Assembly (NCBI GenBank): GCA_016298185.1
Contig: JAEDDA010000029.1
Span: forward strand, 1-12,957
DNA: 12,957 nt
Origin: Bacilli bacterium
GTDB taxonomy: Bacteria; Bacillota_I; Bacilli_A; RFN20; CAG-826
Reading direction: 5' to 3'
Shown: positions 1 to 6,503 of the stretch, piece after piece
How positions within the stretch are numbered: position 1 is the stretch's first letter
Layout: each line of letters opens with the position of its first letter
The notes under the pieces: generated by a model
Told to the model about the DNA's origin: nothing
The model's input: only the letters and a program-made list of their open reading frames with translations
The model's database searches: none
Made by a program: the position numbers and the translations under genes

Positions 1-9
1 ATTTTTTTA

Positions 10-1062
10 TTATTCAACAGGTTTAATGAAGAAGTTTCCGTACACTTGTGATAGAGGTGTTATGGTAATGAATGCGTTATGATCAACCTTGCGTGCAAGT
101 TTGACTACATCTTTAACCTGCGATGATGATACTACCATGAAGATAACTTTTCTTGCTTGATGACTATATGCGCCCTCACCATTAACCACTGTTGCACTAT
201 GTGGAAAATTAGCGATAAGAACGGGTGTGAGATAATCACTATTAGTGATGATTTGCACTTGAATCTTCTTATTTCTCAAATTGATTGCATCAATAATTAA
301 ATTAGCAACAAATAAGTAAAGAATTGAGAAGAAGAAAGCAATAACACCAGATTCCCAATCAGAACCTCTTGTGGAGATAACTAATAATATAGAATATGAA
401 GAAATAATAACACTATTGATGAGAATTCCATATTTACCAATACTAGAAGATTTTCTTAAAGCAAAGTAATAAGAGAAGACATCAATACCACCACAAGAGA
501 CATCTCCACGATACGCTAATGCACTAGAAACACCGACTGTCACAGCGCCGAATAAAACTCTCACTAATTCATGGTTATAGATCATTGGATTTTGAGCGAT
601 TAATTGAGTGATATTAATATGGAAAATCTCCGGATGGGTAAACATAAAAATAAATAAAGAAGATAAACCTACATTGACTAATGAATAAATAGCGAATCTC
701 TTACCGATTTTAAAGAACGCAAAGGTAAGGATTGGGATATTAATAACAAGGTAACCAATAGAAATAACTGTACTCACTGTATCACCAGATATGCCATCGA
801 GTAACCCATTAATCTTAAGCGCAAGAGCAATTGTTTGGGATACGCCTGATACACCGCCTGTAGCAATATGTAGGCCTTCACGCATCTCACCCGCTACTTC
901 GACAATACCAGGTGTGATAAAACTAGCGAACCCGAATGCAAATATAAGCGCAGCAATAAAAGCGTGCCAAAATGCATTAAGGTGTTCAAGTGCTCCTCTT
1001 AGGAAGCGATGATCGAATAAATAATCATTTATTTTTCTTTTGATTTTTTCGCTCTTTTTCAT
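10..1062 (-). CDS. YitT family membrane protein with C-terminal DUF2179 domain
   Basis: A 350-residue membrane protein of the YitT family. The molecular role of this family is not established and it is often annotated as a putative transporter. A basic N-terminus (residues 1-25) is followed by several hydrophobic segments, roughly 32-50, 98-118, 122-142, 165-185, 212-230 and 238-260. A conserved-looking GGIDV stretch lies at 191-195, where relatives carry GG(T/I)D. Residues about 265-347 form the soluble DUF2179 domain, with NGEGAY at 294-299 and the DHNAFITIT stretch at 327-335 typical of the family end. It is somewhat longer than usual because of the N-terminal extension. The first ATG is kept because the next methionine (residue 60) would remove the first membrane segment. 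No Shine-Dalgarno precedes it. It is transcribed away from the gene at 1249 and appears monocistronic within the window. Confidence 0.88.
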   Translation of the reverse strand: MKKSEKIKRKINDYLFDHRFLRGALEHLNAFWHAFIAALIFAFGFASFITPGIVEVAGEMREGLHIATGGVSGVSQTIALALKINGLLDGISGDTVSTVISIGYLVINIPILTFAFFKIGKRFAIYSLVNVGLSSLFIFMFTHPEIFHINITQLIAQNPMIYNHELVRVLFGAVTVGVSSALAYRGDVSCGGIDVFSYYFALRKSSSIGKYGILINSVIISSYSILLVISTRGSDWESGVIAFFFSILYLFVANLIIDAINLRNKKIQVQIITNSDYLTPVLIANFPHSATVVNGEGAYSHQARKVIFMVVSSSQVKDVVKLARKVDHNAFITITPLSQVYGNFFIKPVE

Positions 1063-1076
1063 AATTGACGCATGTT

Positions 1077-1105
1077 ATTGTATAGACTTGTTTATTAAAA
1101 AACAA
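1077..1105 (-). promoter_or_regulatory. Putative promoter of the YitT-family gene
   Basis: On the minus strand TTGTTT (1105-1100) and TACAAT (1082-1077) are separated by 17 bases. The -10 lies 14 bases before the ATG, which predicts a leader of about 8 nucleotides with no Shine-Dalgarno. The -35 match is poor, so this is a tentative call. Confidence 0.45.
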
Positions 1106-1181
1106 CTGTGATCTGAAAATAATAATTTATTTTTGTGGTGGACATTTGAGCGCACATACATATAAAATACATATTAGTTTG

Positions 1182-1210
1182 TTGAAATCACATATTTGAA
1201 GTGATAAGAT
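1182..1210 (+). promoter_or_regulatory. Putative sigma-A promoter of the CNAC membrane protein gene
   Basis: TTGAAA (1182-1187) and TAAGAT (1205-1210) are spaced by 17 bases, with a TGn extension (1202-1204) before the -10. The predicted start, near 1217, gives a leader of about 32 nucleotides that carries a strong AGGGAGG ribosome binding site at 1232-1238, 10 bases before the ATG. This is one of the best sigma-A matches in the window. Confidence 0.7.
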
Positions 1211-1216
1211 AATCAC
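1187..1216. promoter_or_regulatory. Possible operator: repeated GTGAT/ATCAC half-sites over the promoter
   Basis: Three five-base half-sites alternate in orientation: ATCAC 1187-1191, GTGAT 1201-1205 and ATCAC 1212-1216. They form two overlapping inverted repeats sharing the middle arm, and cover the -35/spacer edge and the -10/start region. A further GTGAT sits at 1108-1112, next to the -35 of the divergent YitT gene. The arrangement looks like a repressor binding region, but the regulator is unknown and the arms are short. Confidence 0.35.
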
Positions 1217-1248
1217 GCTATATGTAAATATAGGGAGGCAATCGTATT

Positions 1249-2112
1249 ATGGTAGTATTTAGAGCAATTGGAAGATTCTTCGTTCGTATCGGACGTTGGA
1301 TTAAAGATACAGCGTGGATTCAACCACTATTAATCGTTGGTGGTATTTTTGCAATTATCTTCTCCATCCCACATTTAACCAAATGGGTCAAATCATGGGT
1401 CAAGGATGAATCCGCTGCTGAAAAATACTATTCCAGCAAAAAACTCAGTCTCAAGAACGCTGACAAAGATAATGGAAGCGAAGTTGATGACTTATTCGAT
1501 TACCTCACAGAATTCTCCGAAACAAAAACTGCTAGCGAAGCTGGCAAAAAGAAATTTGGCGAAAAGTTCTTCTTAGCTATTGTCCAAGAAAACTGCAATG
1601 CTTGCCAAGAAAGATATGGCGGTTTCAAAACCCTTGAAAACAACTGGGGTAAAGGCGAATCCTTCTCCTTAGATGGTGAAGATGGATTAGGCAACGAACC
1701 ATTCAAATTACACACAATCTATGCCGATACCAAAAACGATGATGGTGATAACTTATTCGAAAAGGTTTATGAAAGAGCGGAAGTTCTTAACTTCTTTGAA
1801 ACCACAATCTCCGCTATGGAAGGTGACAACTACGATCACCCATACTACATCAACGGTAAAGAAAGTGGTTATGAAACAAACCTCAAGAATTTAAAAGAAA
1901 GAGAAGAAATCACCACTCCTGCTATCTTCCTTATCGACTTAACAAGCGAAGGTAATGCTGGTTGGAGAAGCGACTATGGTGTGAGAGAAGTTCTCTTCAC
2001 ATTCGATGGCACCGATGGAACTGATGATTACGCTAAAGCGAGAACATTAAGAAACGCTTGGACAAATAATCCAAGTATCGGTAATGTCTTCTCTGAAGAA
2101 TACAACGGATAA
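1249..2112 (+). CDS. Unrecognised membrane-anchored protein with thioredoxin-like CxxC motif
   Basis: I do not recognise this 287-residue protein as a named family. A short basic N-terminus (Arg/Lys at 5, 9, 13, 16 and 19) precedes one hydrophobic segment at about 24-41, so a single anchor with the rest outside the cell is likely. A lysine/serine-rich linker follows. The sequence FFLAIVQENCNACQ (107-120) has the shape of a thioredoxin beta strand running into a CxxC helix (C116, C119). TTPAIFLID (222-230) looks like the strand with the cis-proline that faces the CxxC in such folds (P224). The stretch between is longer than in classical thioredoxin. Loops at 142-149, 160-168 and 253-260 are rich in Asp/Gly/Asn. 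C116 and C119 are the only cysteines. Inference: an extracytoplasmic thiol-disulfide or redox-related protein. A strong promoter, a strong ribosome binding site and many C-ending codons suggest good expression. It stands alone between a divergent gene and a terminator. Confidence 0.75.
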   Translation: MVVFRAIGRFFVRIGRWIKDTAWIQPLLIVGGIFAIIFSIPHLTKWVKSWVKDESAAEKYYSSKKLSLKNADKDNGSEVDDLFDYLTEFSETKTASEAGKKKFGEKFFLAIVQENCNACQERYGGFKTLENNWGKGESFSLDGEDGLGNEPFKLHTIYADTKNDDGDNLFEKVYERAEVLNFFETTISAMEGDNYDHPYYINGKESGYETNLKNLKEREEITTPAIFLIDLTSEGNAGWRSDYGVREVLFTFDGTDGTDDYAKARTLRNAWTNNPSIGNVFSEEYNG

Positions 2113-2115
2113 TTA

Positions 2116-2144
2116 AAAACTGGGCAAGTCCCAGTTTTCTTTTT
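2116..2144 (+). terminator. Rho-independent terminator after the CNAC membrane protein gene
   Basis: A 9-bp stem (AAAACTGGG 2116-2124 with CCCAGTTTT 2130-2138) and a 5-base loop are followed by a T-rich tail to 2144, directly after the TAA stop. Confidence 0.9.
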
Positions 2145-2146
2145 AT

Positions 2147-2177
2147 AAATAAAAAGGATGTGACTGGCATCCTTTTA
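2147..2177 (-). terminator. Rho-independent terminator of the ylbF-rsmD-coaD operon
   Basis: Read on the minus strand, AAAAGGATG (2176-2168), a 7-base loop and CATCCTTTT (2160-2152) form the hairpin, followed by T-rich sequence. The coaD stop codon TAA (2177-2175) is part of the 5' arm. The same stem bases recur in the hairpin at 8211-8247. Confidence 0.85.
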
Positions 2178-2636
2178 TTTCAATCTTTTATTCACGCTTT
2201 CTGGCACTAAGCTAGAAACATCAACACCTGCTTCATGGAGTTCCATAATCATTGAGGAGTTAATGAATGATTTATCATTCTTGCTCATCAAGAAGACGGT
2301 ATCAATGTTGTTATCCACAAAATCGTTTGCGCTGGCTAATTGGAATTCATATTCGAAATCAGTAACTGCGCGTAATCCACGGATTAAGTGAGTTGCACCA
2401 TTGCTTTTTGCGTATTCCACGGTTAATCCAGAAAAAGAATCGATAACAACATTAGGATTATCCACAGTTTCTTTAATCATCTCCACTCTTTCTTTAGGAG
2501 AAAATCTCGATTTCTTTTTTGGATTATCAGCGACTAAGACGATAACTTTATCAAAAATCTTACACGCTCTATTTAAGATATCTAAATGTCCATTGGTAAT
2601 TGGATCAAAACTTCCAGGATAAATGGCTATTTTCAT
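2175..2636 (-). CDS. coaD: Phosphopantetheine adenylyltransferase (CoaD)
   Basis: This enzyme catalyses the penultimate step of coenzyme A synthesis: 4'-phosphopantetheine plus ATP gives dephospho-CoA and pyrophosphate, in the cytoplasm. The 153-residue length is close to normal. The nucleotidyltransferase TxGH motif is at 14-17 (TNGH) after the GSFDP stretch (8-12). The RGLRAVTDFEYE signature is at 86-97. The C-terminal part keeps the FI-SS element (124-128) and ends in the usual VSSLVPESV pattern (140-148). The start is fixed by a strong GGAGGTAA ribosome binding site (2648-2641), 5 bases before the final ATG codon. It is the last gene of the ylbF-rsmD-coaD operon, 3 bases after rsmD, whose TAA stop lies inside the ribosome binding site, so translation is probably coupled. 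Confidence 0.96.
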   Translation of the reverse strand: MKIAIYPGSFDPITNGHLDILNRACKIFDKVIVLVADNPKKKSRFSPKERVEMIKETVDNPNVVIDSFSGLTVEYAKSNGATHLIRGLRAVTDFEYEFQLASANDFVDNNIDTVFLMSKNDKSFINSSMIMELHEAGVDVSSLVPESVNKRLK

Positions 2637-2639
2637 AAC

Positions 2640-3179
2640 TTACCTCCATAATATGGCGACTTTGATTTCGCCGTATTTATAATCTCTTCGACGAGAATAA
2701 TATTCTTCACTAATTATGACATCTCTATCACTTTCGATAACGATTATAGCATGTTCTTTTAATAAATTATTTTTAATGAATAAAGAAACTATTTCTTCAT
2801 ATCTGCCTAATTTATAGGGTGGGTCTAGAAAAACGATATCAAATTTTCTTTTTTCCTTTATAAATAATTTAATAGCGGATTCATCATCCATATATAATAC
2901 TTCCGCGTTATTGATACCTAAGGAGGATATATTCTTTTTCGTGGTGTCTATTGCGATTTTATTTTTATCTACAAATGTAACTTTTAAGCAACCCCTTGAT
3001 AAGGCTTCAATTCCCATTGCCCCAGAACCACTATAAAGGTCTAAACCAACACAACCGTTTAAATCACTAACCGCGGAGAAAATAGCCTCTCTAATGCGGT
3101 CTTTCGTAGGTCTAATATGTTCCGCGTCATCAGGATAGGTAATTAATCTTCTTTTATATAAGCCACCGACAATTCTCAT
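2640..3179 (-). CDS. rsmD: 16S rRNA (guanine(966)-N(2))-methyltransferase RsmD
   Basis: RsmD transfers a methyl group from S-adenosylmethionine to N2 of G966 (E. coli numbering) of 16S rRNA during small-subunit assembly. The 179-residue protein begins MRIVGG, like family members that start MRI-G. RPTKDRIREA is at 23-32. The SAM-binding segment LDLYSGSGAMGIEAL is at 46-60 and the DPPY catalytic motif at 119-122. The open frame continues 7 codons upstream to a TTG at 3200, but that lacks a ribosome binding site and would overlap ylbF. The ATG at 3179 aligns with the family start and has a weak purine-rich AAAGAGAAA before it. It sits 2 bases after the ylbF stop and just before coaD, the order also found in Bacillus subtilis (ylbF, ylbH, coaD). 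Confidence 0.94.
   Translation of the reverse strand: MRIVGGLYKRRLITYPDDAEHIRPTKDRIREAIFSAVSDLNGCVGLDLYSGSGAMGIEALSRGCLKVTFVDKNKIAIDTTKKNISSLGINNAEVLYMDDESAIKLFIKEKRKFDIVFLDPPYKLGRYEEIVSLFIKNNLLKEHAIIVIESDRDVIISEEYYSRRRDYKYGEIKVAILWR
2641..2648 (-). promoter_or_regulatory. coaD ribosome binding site overlapping the rsmD stop
   Basis: GGAGGTAA on the minus strand lies 5 bases before the coaD ATG. Its last bases belong to the rsmD stop codon (2642-2640), so a ribosome ending rsmD sits on the coaD initiation site. Confidence 0.8.
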
Positions 3180-3181
3180 AA

Positions 3182-3544
3182 TTATTTCTCTTTTGAACAA
3201 AGTTTAGAGGTGAAATTAGCAAATATGATTTTGTTAATCTCTTCATATAGTTCTCTAACTTCCACATATGCTTTCATATATTCTTTCACTAATGGGTGAT
3301 TATCTAAATTAAGCTTTGCTTCATGTAATTCTTTTAATGCTTTTTGGGCTTCTTTAGATTCTTCTGAGAAGTGATTTAAGACATCGCTATAATTCACTGA
3401 AGCCATATCTTTTTTATAGGCTAAAGACATTACTTCTTCATCCTCATTCATTTTCTTTTCTAATTCATTTAATTTAATAATACGAGGATCTTTATTTAGA
3501 AGTTCTTTTAAGTTCTCCGCTTTTAAGTAAATGTCTTTTTCCAT
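3182..3544 (-). CDS. ylbF: YlbF/YmcA family protein, likely RicF (RNase Y helper)
   Basis: A 120-residue, mostly helical and charged protein of the YlbF/YmcA family. In B. subtilis YlbF (RicF) forms the Ric complex with YmcA and YaaT; the complex steers RNase Y processing of mRNA and influences sporulation, competence and biofilm pathways. The charged N-terminal helix (about 1-35), the middle segment rich in Glu/Lys (36-80) and the DNHPLVKEYMKAY stretch (81-93) fit the family. The Ric complex is known to carry iron-sulfur clusters with cysteine ligands. Here there is a single cysteine, C116, four residues from the end. Assignment as YlbF rather than YmcA rests on its place directly before rsmD-coaD. 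It is the first gene of that operon, transcribed divergently from def, and starts from an ATG without a Shine-Dalgarno. Confidence 0.85.
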   Translation of the reverse strand: MEKDIYLKAENLKELLNKDPRIIKLNELEKKMNEDEEVMSLAYKKDMASVNYSDVLNHFSEESKEAQKALKELHEAKLNLDNHPLVKEYMKAYVEVRELYEEINKIIFANFTSKLCSKEK

Positions 3545-3553
3545 ACTTAAATC

Positions 3554-3562
3554 ATTATATCA
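3554..3562 (-). promoter_or_regulatory. Extended -10 promoter of the ylbF operon, near-leaderless
   Basis: On the minus strand TGA plus TATAAT (TG at 3562-3561, hexamer 3559-3554) forms a perfect extended -10. Only 9 bases separate it from the ATG, so the predicted transcript leader is about 3 nucleotides. No clear -35 and no Shine-Dalgarno are seen. Confidence 0.65.
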
Positions 3563-3594
3563 AATGTTTTATCAATACATTTATGTTTATTTTG

Positions 3595-3603
3595 TGTTAA
3601 TAT
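3595..3603 (+). promoter_or_regulatory. Extended -10 promoter of def, near-leaderless
   Basis: TGT (3595-3597) precedes TAATAT (3598-3603). The predicted start, near 3610, leaves about 2 nucleotides before the ATG at 3612. The -35 region is weak and there is no Shine-Dalgarno. Confidence 0.55.
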
Positions 3604-3611
3604 ATGCCCGT

Positions 3612-4154
3612 ATGAAATTAAAGATTATCAAAGATACCAATCCAATTATGAGGAAGAAATCTCTTCCGGTAGAATTACCCTTATCTAGCAAGGATAAAGA
3701 AACTTTAGATGCGATGCTTGAATATCTTAAATTAAGTCAAGATGAAGAGTACGCAAGGAAGCATAATATCCAAGCCGGTGTTGGTATGGCGGCAATCCAA
3801 ATTGGTTTATTAAAAAGAATGTTCGTCATCTATTACGAAACAGAGAACGGACCAGTGCAATATCAATTAGTGAATCCAGTCATATTAGAAACCAGCATGA
3901 AGAAATGCGCCTTAGAACAAGGCGAAGGATGTCTATCAGTTCCTAATCATCACGAAGGATTAGTCCACCGCTACTACAAAATTAAAATGAAAGCGTATGA
4001 TGCCTTAAGCGATGAAAACATCATCATCACTGCGATGGGTTATGACGCGATTGTCTTACAACACGAATATGATCATTTAGATGGTATATTCTATTATGAT
4101 AGAATAAACGCCAACAATCCTAACAGCAAAATGCCAGGCGAGGAGATTATCTAA
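3612..4154 (+). CDS. def: Peptide deformylase
   Basis: Removes the formyl group from the N-terminal methionine of new polypeptides; a cytoplasmic metalloenzyme. The 180-residue protein has all three signature motifs: GVGMAAIQ (56-63), EGCLSVP (105-111) and HEYDHLDG (151-158). The metal ligands C107, H151 and H155 and the catalytic E152 are present. The insertion between the N-terminal part and motif I, and the length, resemble the Gram-positive (type II) enzymes. The open frame extends upstream to 3531, but that extension overlaps ylbF on the other strand and gives a hydrophobic, non-family N-terminus. The ATG at 3612 gives the usual MKLKIIKDTNP start. It has no Shine-Dalgarno. A terminator separates it from rnjA; def and rnjA also lie near each other in Bacillus. 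Confidence 0.95.
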   Translation: MKLKIIKDTNPIMRKKSLPVELPLSSKDKETLDAMLEYLKLSQDEEYARKHNIQAGVGMAAIQIGLLKRMFVIYYETENGPVQYQLVNPVILETSMKKCALEQGEGCLSVPNHHEGLVHRYYKIKMKAYDALSDENIIITAMGYDAIVLQHEYDHLDGIFYYDRINANNPNSKMPGEEII

Positions 4155-4155
4155 T

Positions 4156-4187
4156 AAGGATACAAGTTTATACTTGTGTCCTTTTTA
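4156..4187 (+). terminator. Rho-independent terminator after def
   Basis: GGATACAAGT (4158-4167) pairs with ACTTGTGTCC (4172-4181) with one T-G wobble around a 4-base loop. A-rich 5' flank and five Ts (4182-4186) follow the def TAA. Confidence 0.88.
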
Positions 4188-4195
4188 TTAAATGG

Positions 4196-4204
4196 TGTTA
4201 TAAT
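4196..4204 (+). promoter_or_regulatory. Extended -10 promoter of rnjA-maf
   Basis: TGT (4196-4198) plus TATAAT (4199-4204) is a perfect extended -10. The predicted start near 4211 gives a leader of about 39 bases, which includes the AAGGAGGT ribosome binding site (4235-4242). The -35 region falls in the 3' arm of the def terminator and is weak. Confidence 0.65.
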
Positions 4205-4249
4205 AAGGGCGACAAATTATACATATTATAATGTAAGGAGGTTTGTTAA

Positions 4250-5920
4250 ATGGAAAAGGCTATTTCGTTGCCGGTTTCCGTCTATGCACTTGGTGGCTTA
4301 GGTGAAGTCGGTAAAAACATGTATTGTATAGAAAATGATGAAACAATCATCATTCTTGATGCGGGCGTTAAGTTCCCAGGAGTTGAATTCCCTGGTATTA
4401 ACTACATATGCCCAGATTTCACACACTTAAAAAACAATCGTAACAAAATCAAAGCCCTTTTCATCACACATGGACACGAAGACCATATCGGTGGTATTCC
4501 ATTTTTACTACAAACCGTTCACATTCCAGTTATATACGCACCGCGCTTAGCCGCTGCTTTAATTAAGAATAGACTCGAAGAATATCGTATGAGTGAGATG
4601 GCTAATATCGTTGAATATGACAGCAATACAGTTGTACCAGTCGATAGATTTAAAGTTAGTTTCTATCGCGTGACTCATAGTATTCCTGATTCCTTTGGAA
4701 TCGTTGTCGATACTCCAGAAGGAAGAATCGTCTCCACAGGTGACTTTAAGATTGACTTAACACCTATTGGAAAAGATATGGAACTTTCTCGTATGGCGGA
4801 AATCGGAGAGCAAGGTGTGACATTGCTCCTTGGCGAATCCACAAACGCGGAACAAGAAGGATATACACCTAGTGAAAAGAATGTTTATGATTCAATCGAT
4901 GACATTATTAAAAATGCTCAAGGTAGATTAATTGTTTCTACTTTCTCTTCTAATATTTCTCGTATTCAACAAGTTTGTGAATCTGCGGTTAGCCATAATC
5001 GTAAAATCACTATCGTTGGTAGAAGCATGGAAAAGGCTGTCGATATATCTAGAAGTTTTGGTTATATCCATATTCCTGATGATGCAATTATCGAAACACA
5101 AGATATAAAGAAATTTCCAAATAGCGAATTATTAATTCTTTGTACCGGTAGCCAAGGTGAATCCATGGCCGCGTTATCTAGAATCGCAAATGGCGCGCAT
5201 AAAGACATTCATATCATTCCTGGCGACACAATTGTTTTCTCTAGCTCCGCTATTCCAGGTAATGGCGTCATGATTGATAACATCATTAACTCATTAGCCC
5301 GTGCTGGTGCGGATATTATTACTAACTCCATCCTTAACGATATTCATTCATCTGGTCACGCTTCAAGACAAGAACTTAGGTTAATGCTTAAGTTAATGAA
5401 GCCTAAATACTTTATGCCTATTCACGGTGAATATAGAATGCAAAGATTGCACTCTGAACTCGCGATGGATTTAGGTGTTAAAAAAGAAAACATCTTTATC
5501 TTAGATAACGGTGATACTTTAACTTTGTCAAAAGGTGTTGTTAAACGCGGTTATCCAGTAGAACACGGTAATACATTTATCGATGGTAAAGACACCAACT
5601 CTTTAGCGGAAGCAGTCATTAATGACCGTCGTATTTTAACTGGTGATGGTATGATGGCGATTACTGTGAGTATTGATACAAAGAAAAACGTTATTATTTC
5701 TAAACCCGAAATCTACGCGAAAGGCGTTATTGATCAAGGTAGCAAAACATTACATAACGAATTAATAAAATTATTAGAAATTGGCATTAGTGAAAAACTA
5801 CAAACAAAGCCAAGCTTCGCGGAACTAAAAATGCTAATTAAAGATATCGCAGGATTTTATCTCTATAAGAGAAGTAAAACTCGTCCAATTATTATTCCTG
5901 TGATTATGAGTAAGAATTAA
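4250..5920 (+). CDS. rnjA: Ribonuclease J (J1-like)
   Basis: RNase J is the Firmicute 5'-to-3' exoribonuclease and endoribonuclease for mRNA decay and rRNA maturation. At 556 residues it matches RNase J1 (about 555). The N-terminal metallo-beta-lactamase core has the ALGGLGEVGKN opening (13-23), the HGHEDH metal motif (H74, H76, D78, H79), H143 in THSIPDS and D165 in STGDF. The beta-CASP part contains CTGSQGE (298-304), HSSGH (366-370) and PIHGEYR (390-396, H392). The remaining residues form the C-terminal domain. The start is supported by a strong AAGGAGGT (4235-4242) spaced 7 bases from the ATG. maf follows 4 bases after the stop, so the two are probably one transcript. Whether it is the J1 or J2 paralogue cannot be proved from one copy; length and proximity to def favour J1. 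Confidence 0.95.
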   Translation: MEKAISLPVSVYALGGLGEVGKNMYCIENDETIIILDAGVKFPGVEFPGINYICPDFTHLKNNRNKIKALFITHGHEDHIGGIPFLLQTVHIPVIYAPRLAAALIKNRLEEYRMSEMANIVEYDSNTVVPVDRFKVSFYRVTHSIPDSFGIVVDTPEGRIVSTGDFKIDLTPIGKDMELSRMAEIGEQGVTLLLGESTNAEQEGYTPSEKNVYDSIDDIIKNAQGRLIVSTFSSNISRIQQVCESAVSHNRKITIVGRSMEKAVDISRSFGYIHIPDDAIIETQDIKKFPNSELLILCTGSQGESMAALSRIANGAHKDIHIIPGDTIVFSSSAIPGNGVMIDNIINSLARAGADIITNSILNDIHSSGHASRQELRLMLKLMKPKYFMPIHGEYRMQRLHSELAMDLGVKKENIFILDNGDTLTLSKGVVKRGYPVEHGNTFIDGKDTNSLAEAVINDRRILTGDGMMAITVSIDTKKNVIISKPEIYAKGVIDQGSKTLHNELIKLLEIGISEKLQTKPSFAELKMLIKDIAGFYLYKRSKTRPIIIPVIMSKN

Positions 5921-5924
5921 TAAG

Positions 5925-6485
5925 ATGGTCATATTAGCGAGCGCTTCTCCAAGAAGACAAGAATTAATTAAACAAATCACCAGTGATTTTAAAGTGATCA
6001 CCGCGGATATTGACGAAGATAAAAGTTATGTTTTATCTCCTTTAGATGCGGTTTTAGATATCGCGAAAAGAAAAGGCGAAAAAATCCATAAGGACCACTA
6101 CGAGGAATTGGTTATTTCTGCAGACACAATTGTGGTTCATAAAGGAAAGATTATTGGTAAACCAATAGATGCTAATGACGCCAAAAGAATATTAAAAGAA
6201 TTATCTAATGATATTCATGAAGTTATTACTGCTTATTGTTTGTTTAAAAAAGATATATTAATTGAACACTATGTCATCTCAAAAGTTTATTTTAATAAAC
6301 TAAGCGATGAATTAATTGATGCTTATATCAAAACTGGTTCTCCACTTGATAAAGCGGGTGCCTATGGCGTTCAAGATAACGATAAATTCCCAATTGTAAA
6401 AAGCATCGAGGGAAGTGTTACCAATGTCATTGGATTCCCGGTGGATGAAATAAAACAAGATTTCTTAAATATTGAAAAAGACTAG
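5925..6485 (+). CDS. maf: Maf family nucleotide pyrophosphatase
   Basis: Maf proteins hydrolyse non-canonical or methylated nucleoside triphosphates, and in some members dTTP/UTP, to monophosphate and pyrophosphate. In Bacillus Maf is linked to septum inhibition. The 186-residue protein starts ILASASPRR (3-11). It has the catalytic SADTIV (65-70, D67), GKP (78-80), a diverged S-x3-HxVxT element (S94, H98, T102; NDI in place of the usual Gly-containing triplet) and the DKAGAYGVQ signature (142-150) near the nucleotide pocket. NVIGFP is at 167-172. No strong ribosome binding site is visible; with 4 bases between the rnjA stop and this ATG, translational coupling is likely. The last codons and TAG stop lie in the left arm of a bidirectional terminator. 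Confidence 0.93.
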   Translation: MVILASASPRRQELIKQITSDFKVITADIDEDKSYVLSPLDAVLDIAKRKGEKIHKDHYEELVISADTIVVHKGKIIGKPIDANDAKRILKELSNDIHEVITAYCLFKKDILIEHYVISKVYFNKLSDELIDAYIKTGSPLDKAGAYGVQDNDKFPIVKSIEGSVTNVIGFPVDEIKQDFLNIEKD

Positions 6486-6503
6486 CAATCACTAGTCTTT
6501 TTT
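6475..6503. terminator. Bidirectional terminator shared by maf and the EIIB-like gene
   Basis: A perfect 11-bp inverted repeat (AAAAAGACTAG 6475-6485 with CTAGTCTTTTT 6492-6502), a 6-base loop and flanking A/T tracts on both sides. Both convergent stop codons (TAG on each strand) are in the arms at the loop edge. Confidence 0.92.

Noticed and set aside
3180..3200. TTG start for rsmD, 7 codons upstream
   Set aside because: No ribosome binding site, overlap with ylbF, and the family begins at the MRIVGG methionine (3179).
3531..3611. Upstream extension of def to an ATG at 3531 (27 extra residues)
   Set aside because: It overlaps ylbF on the other strand, gives a hydrophobic N-terminus foreign to deformylases, and lies upstream of the likely promoter.
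4227..4232. TATAAT just before rnjA
   Set aside because: Its predicted start would fall inside the strong Shine-Dalgarno (4235-4242); the extended -10 at 4196-4204 is more sensible.
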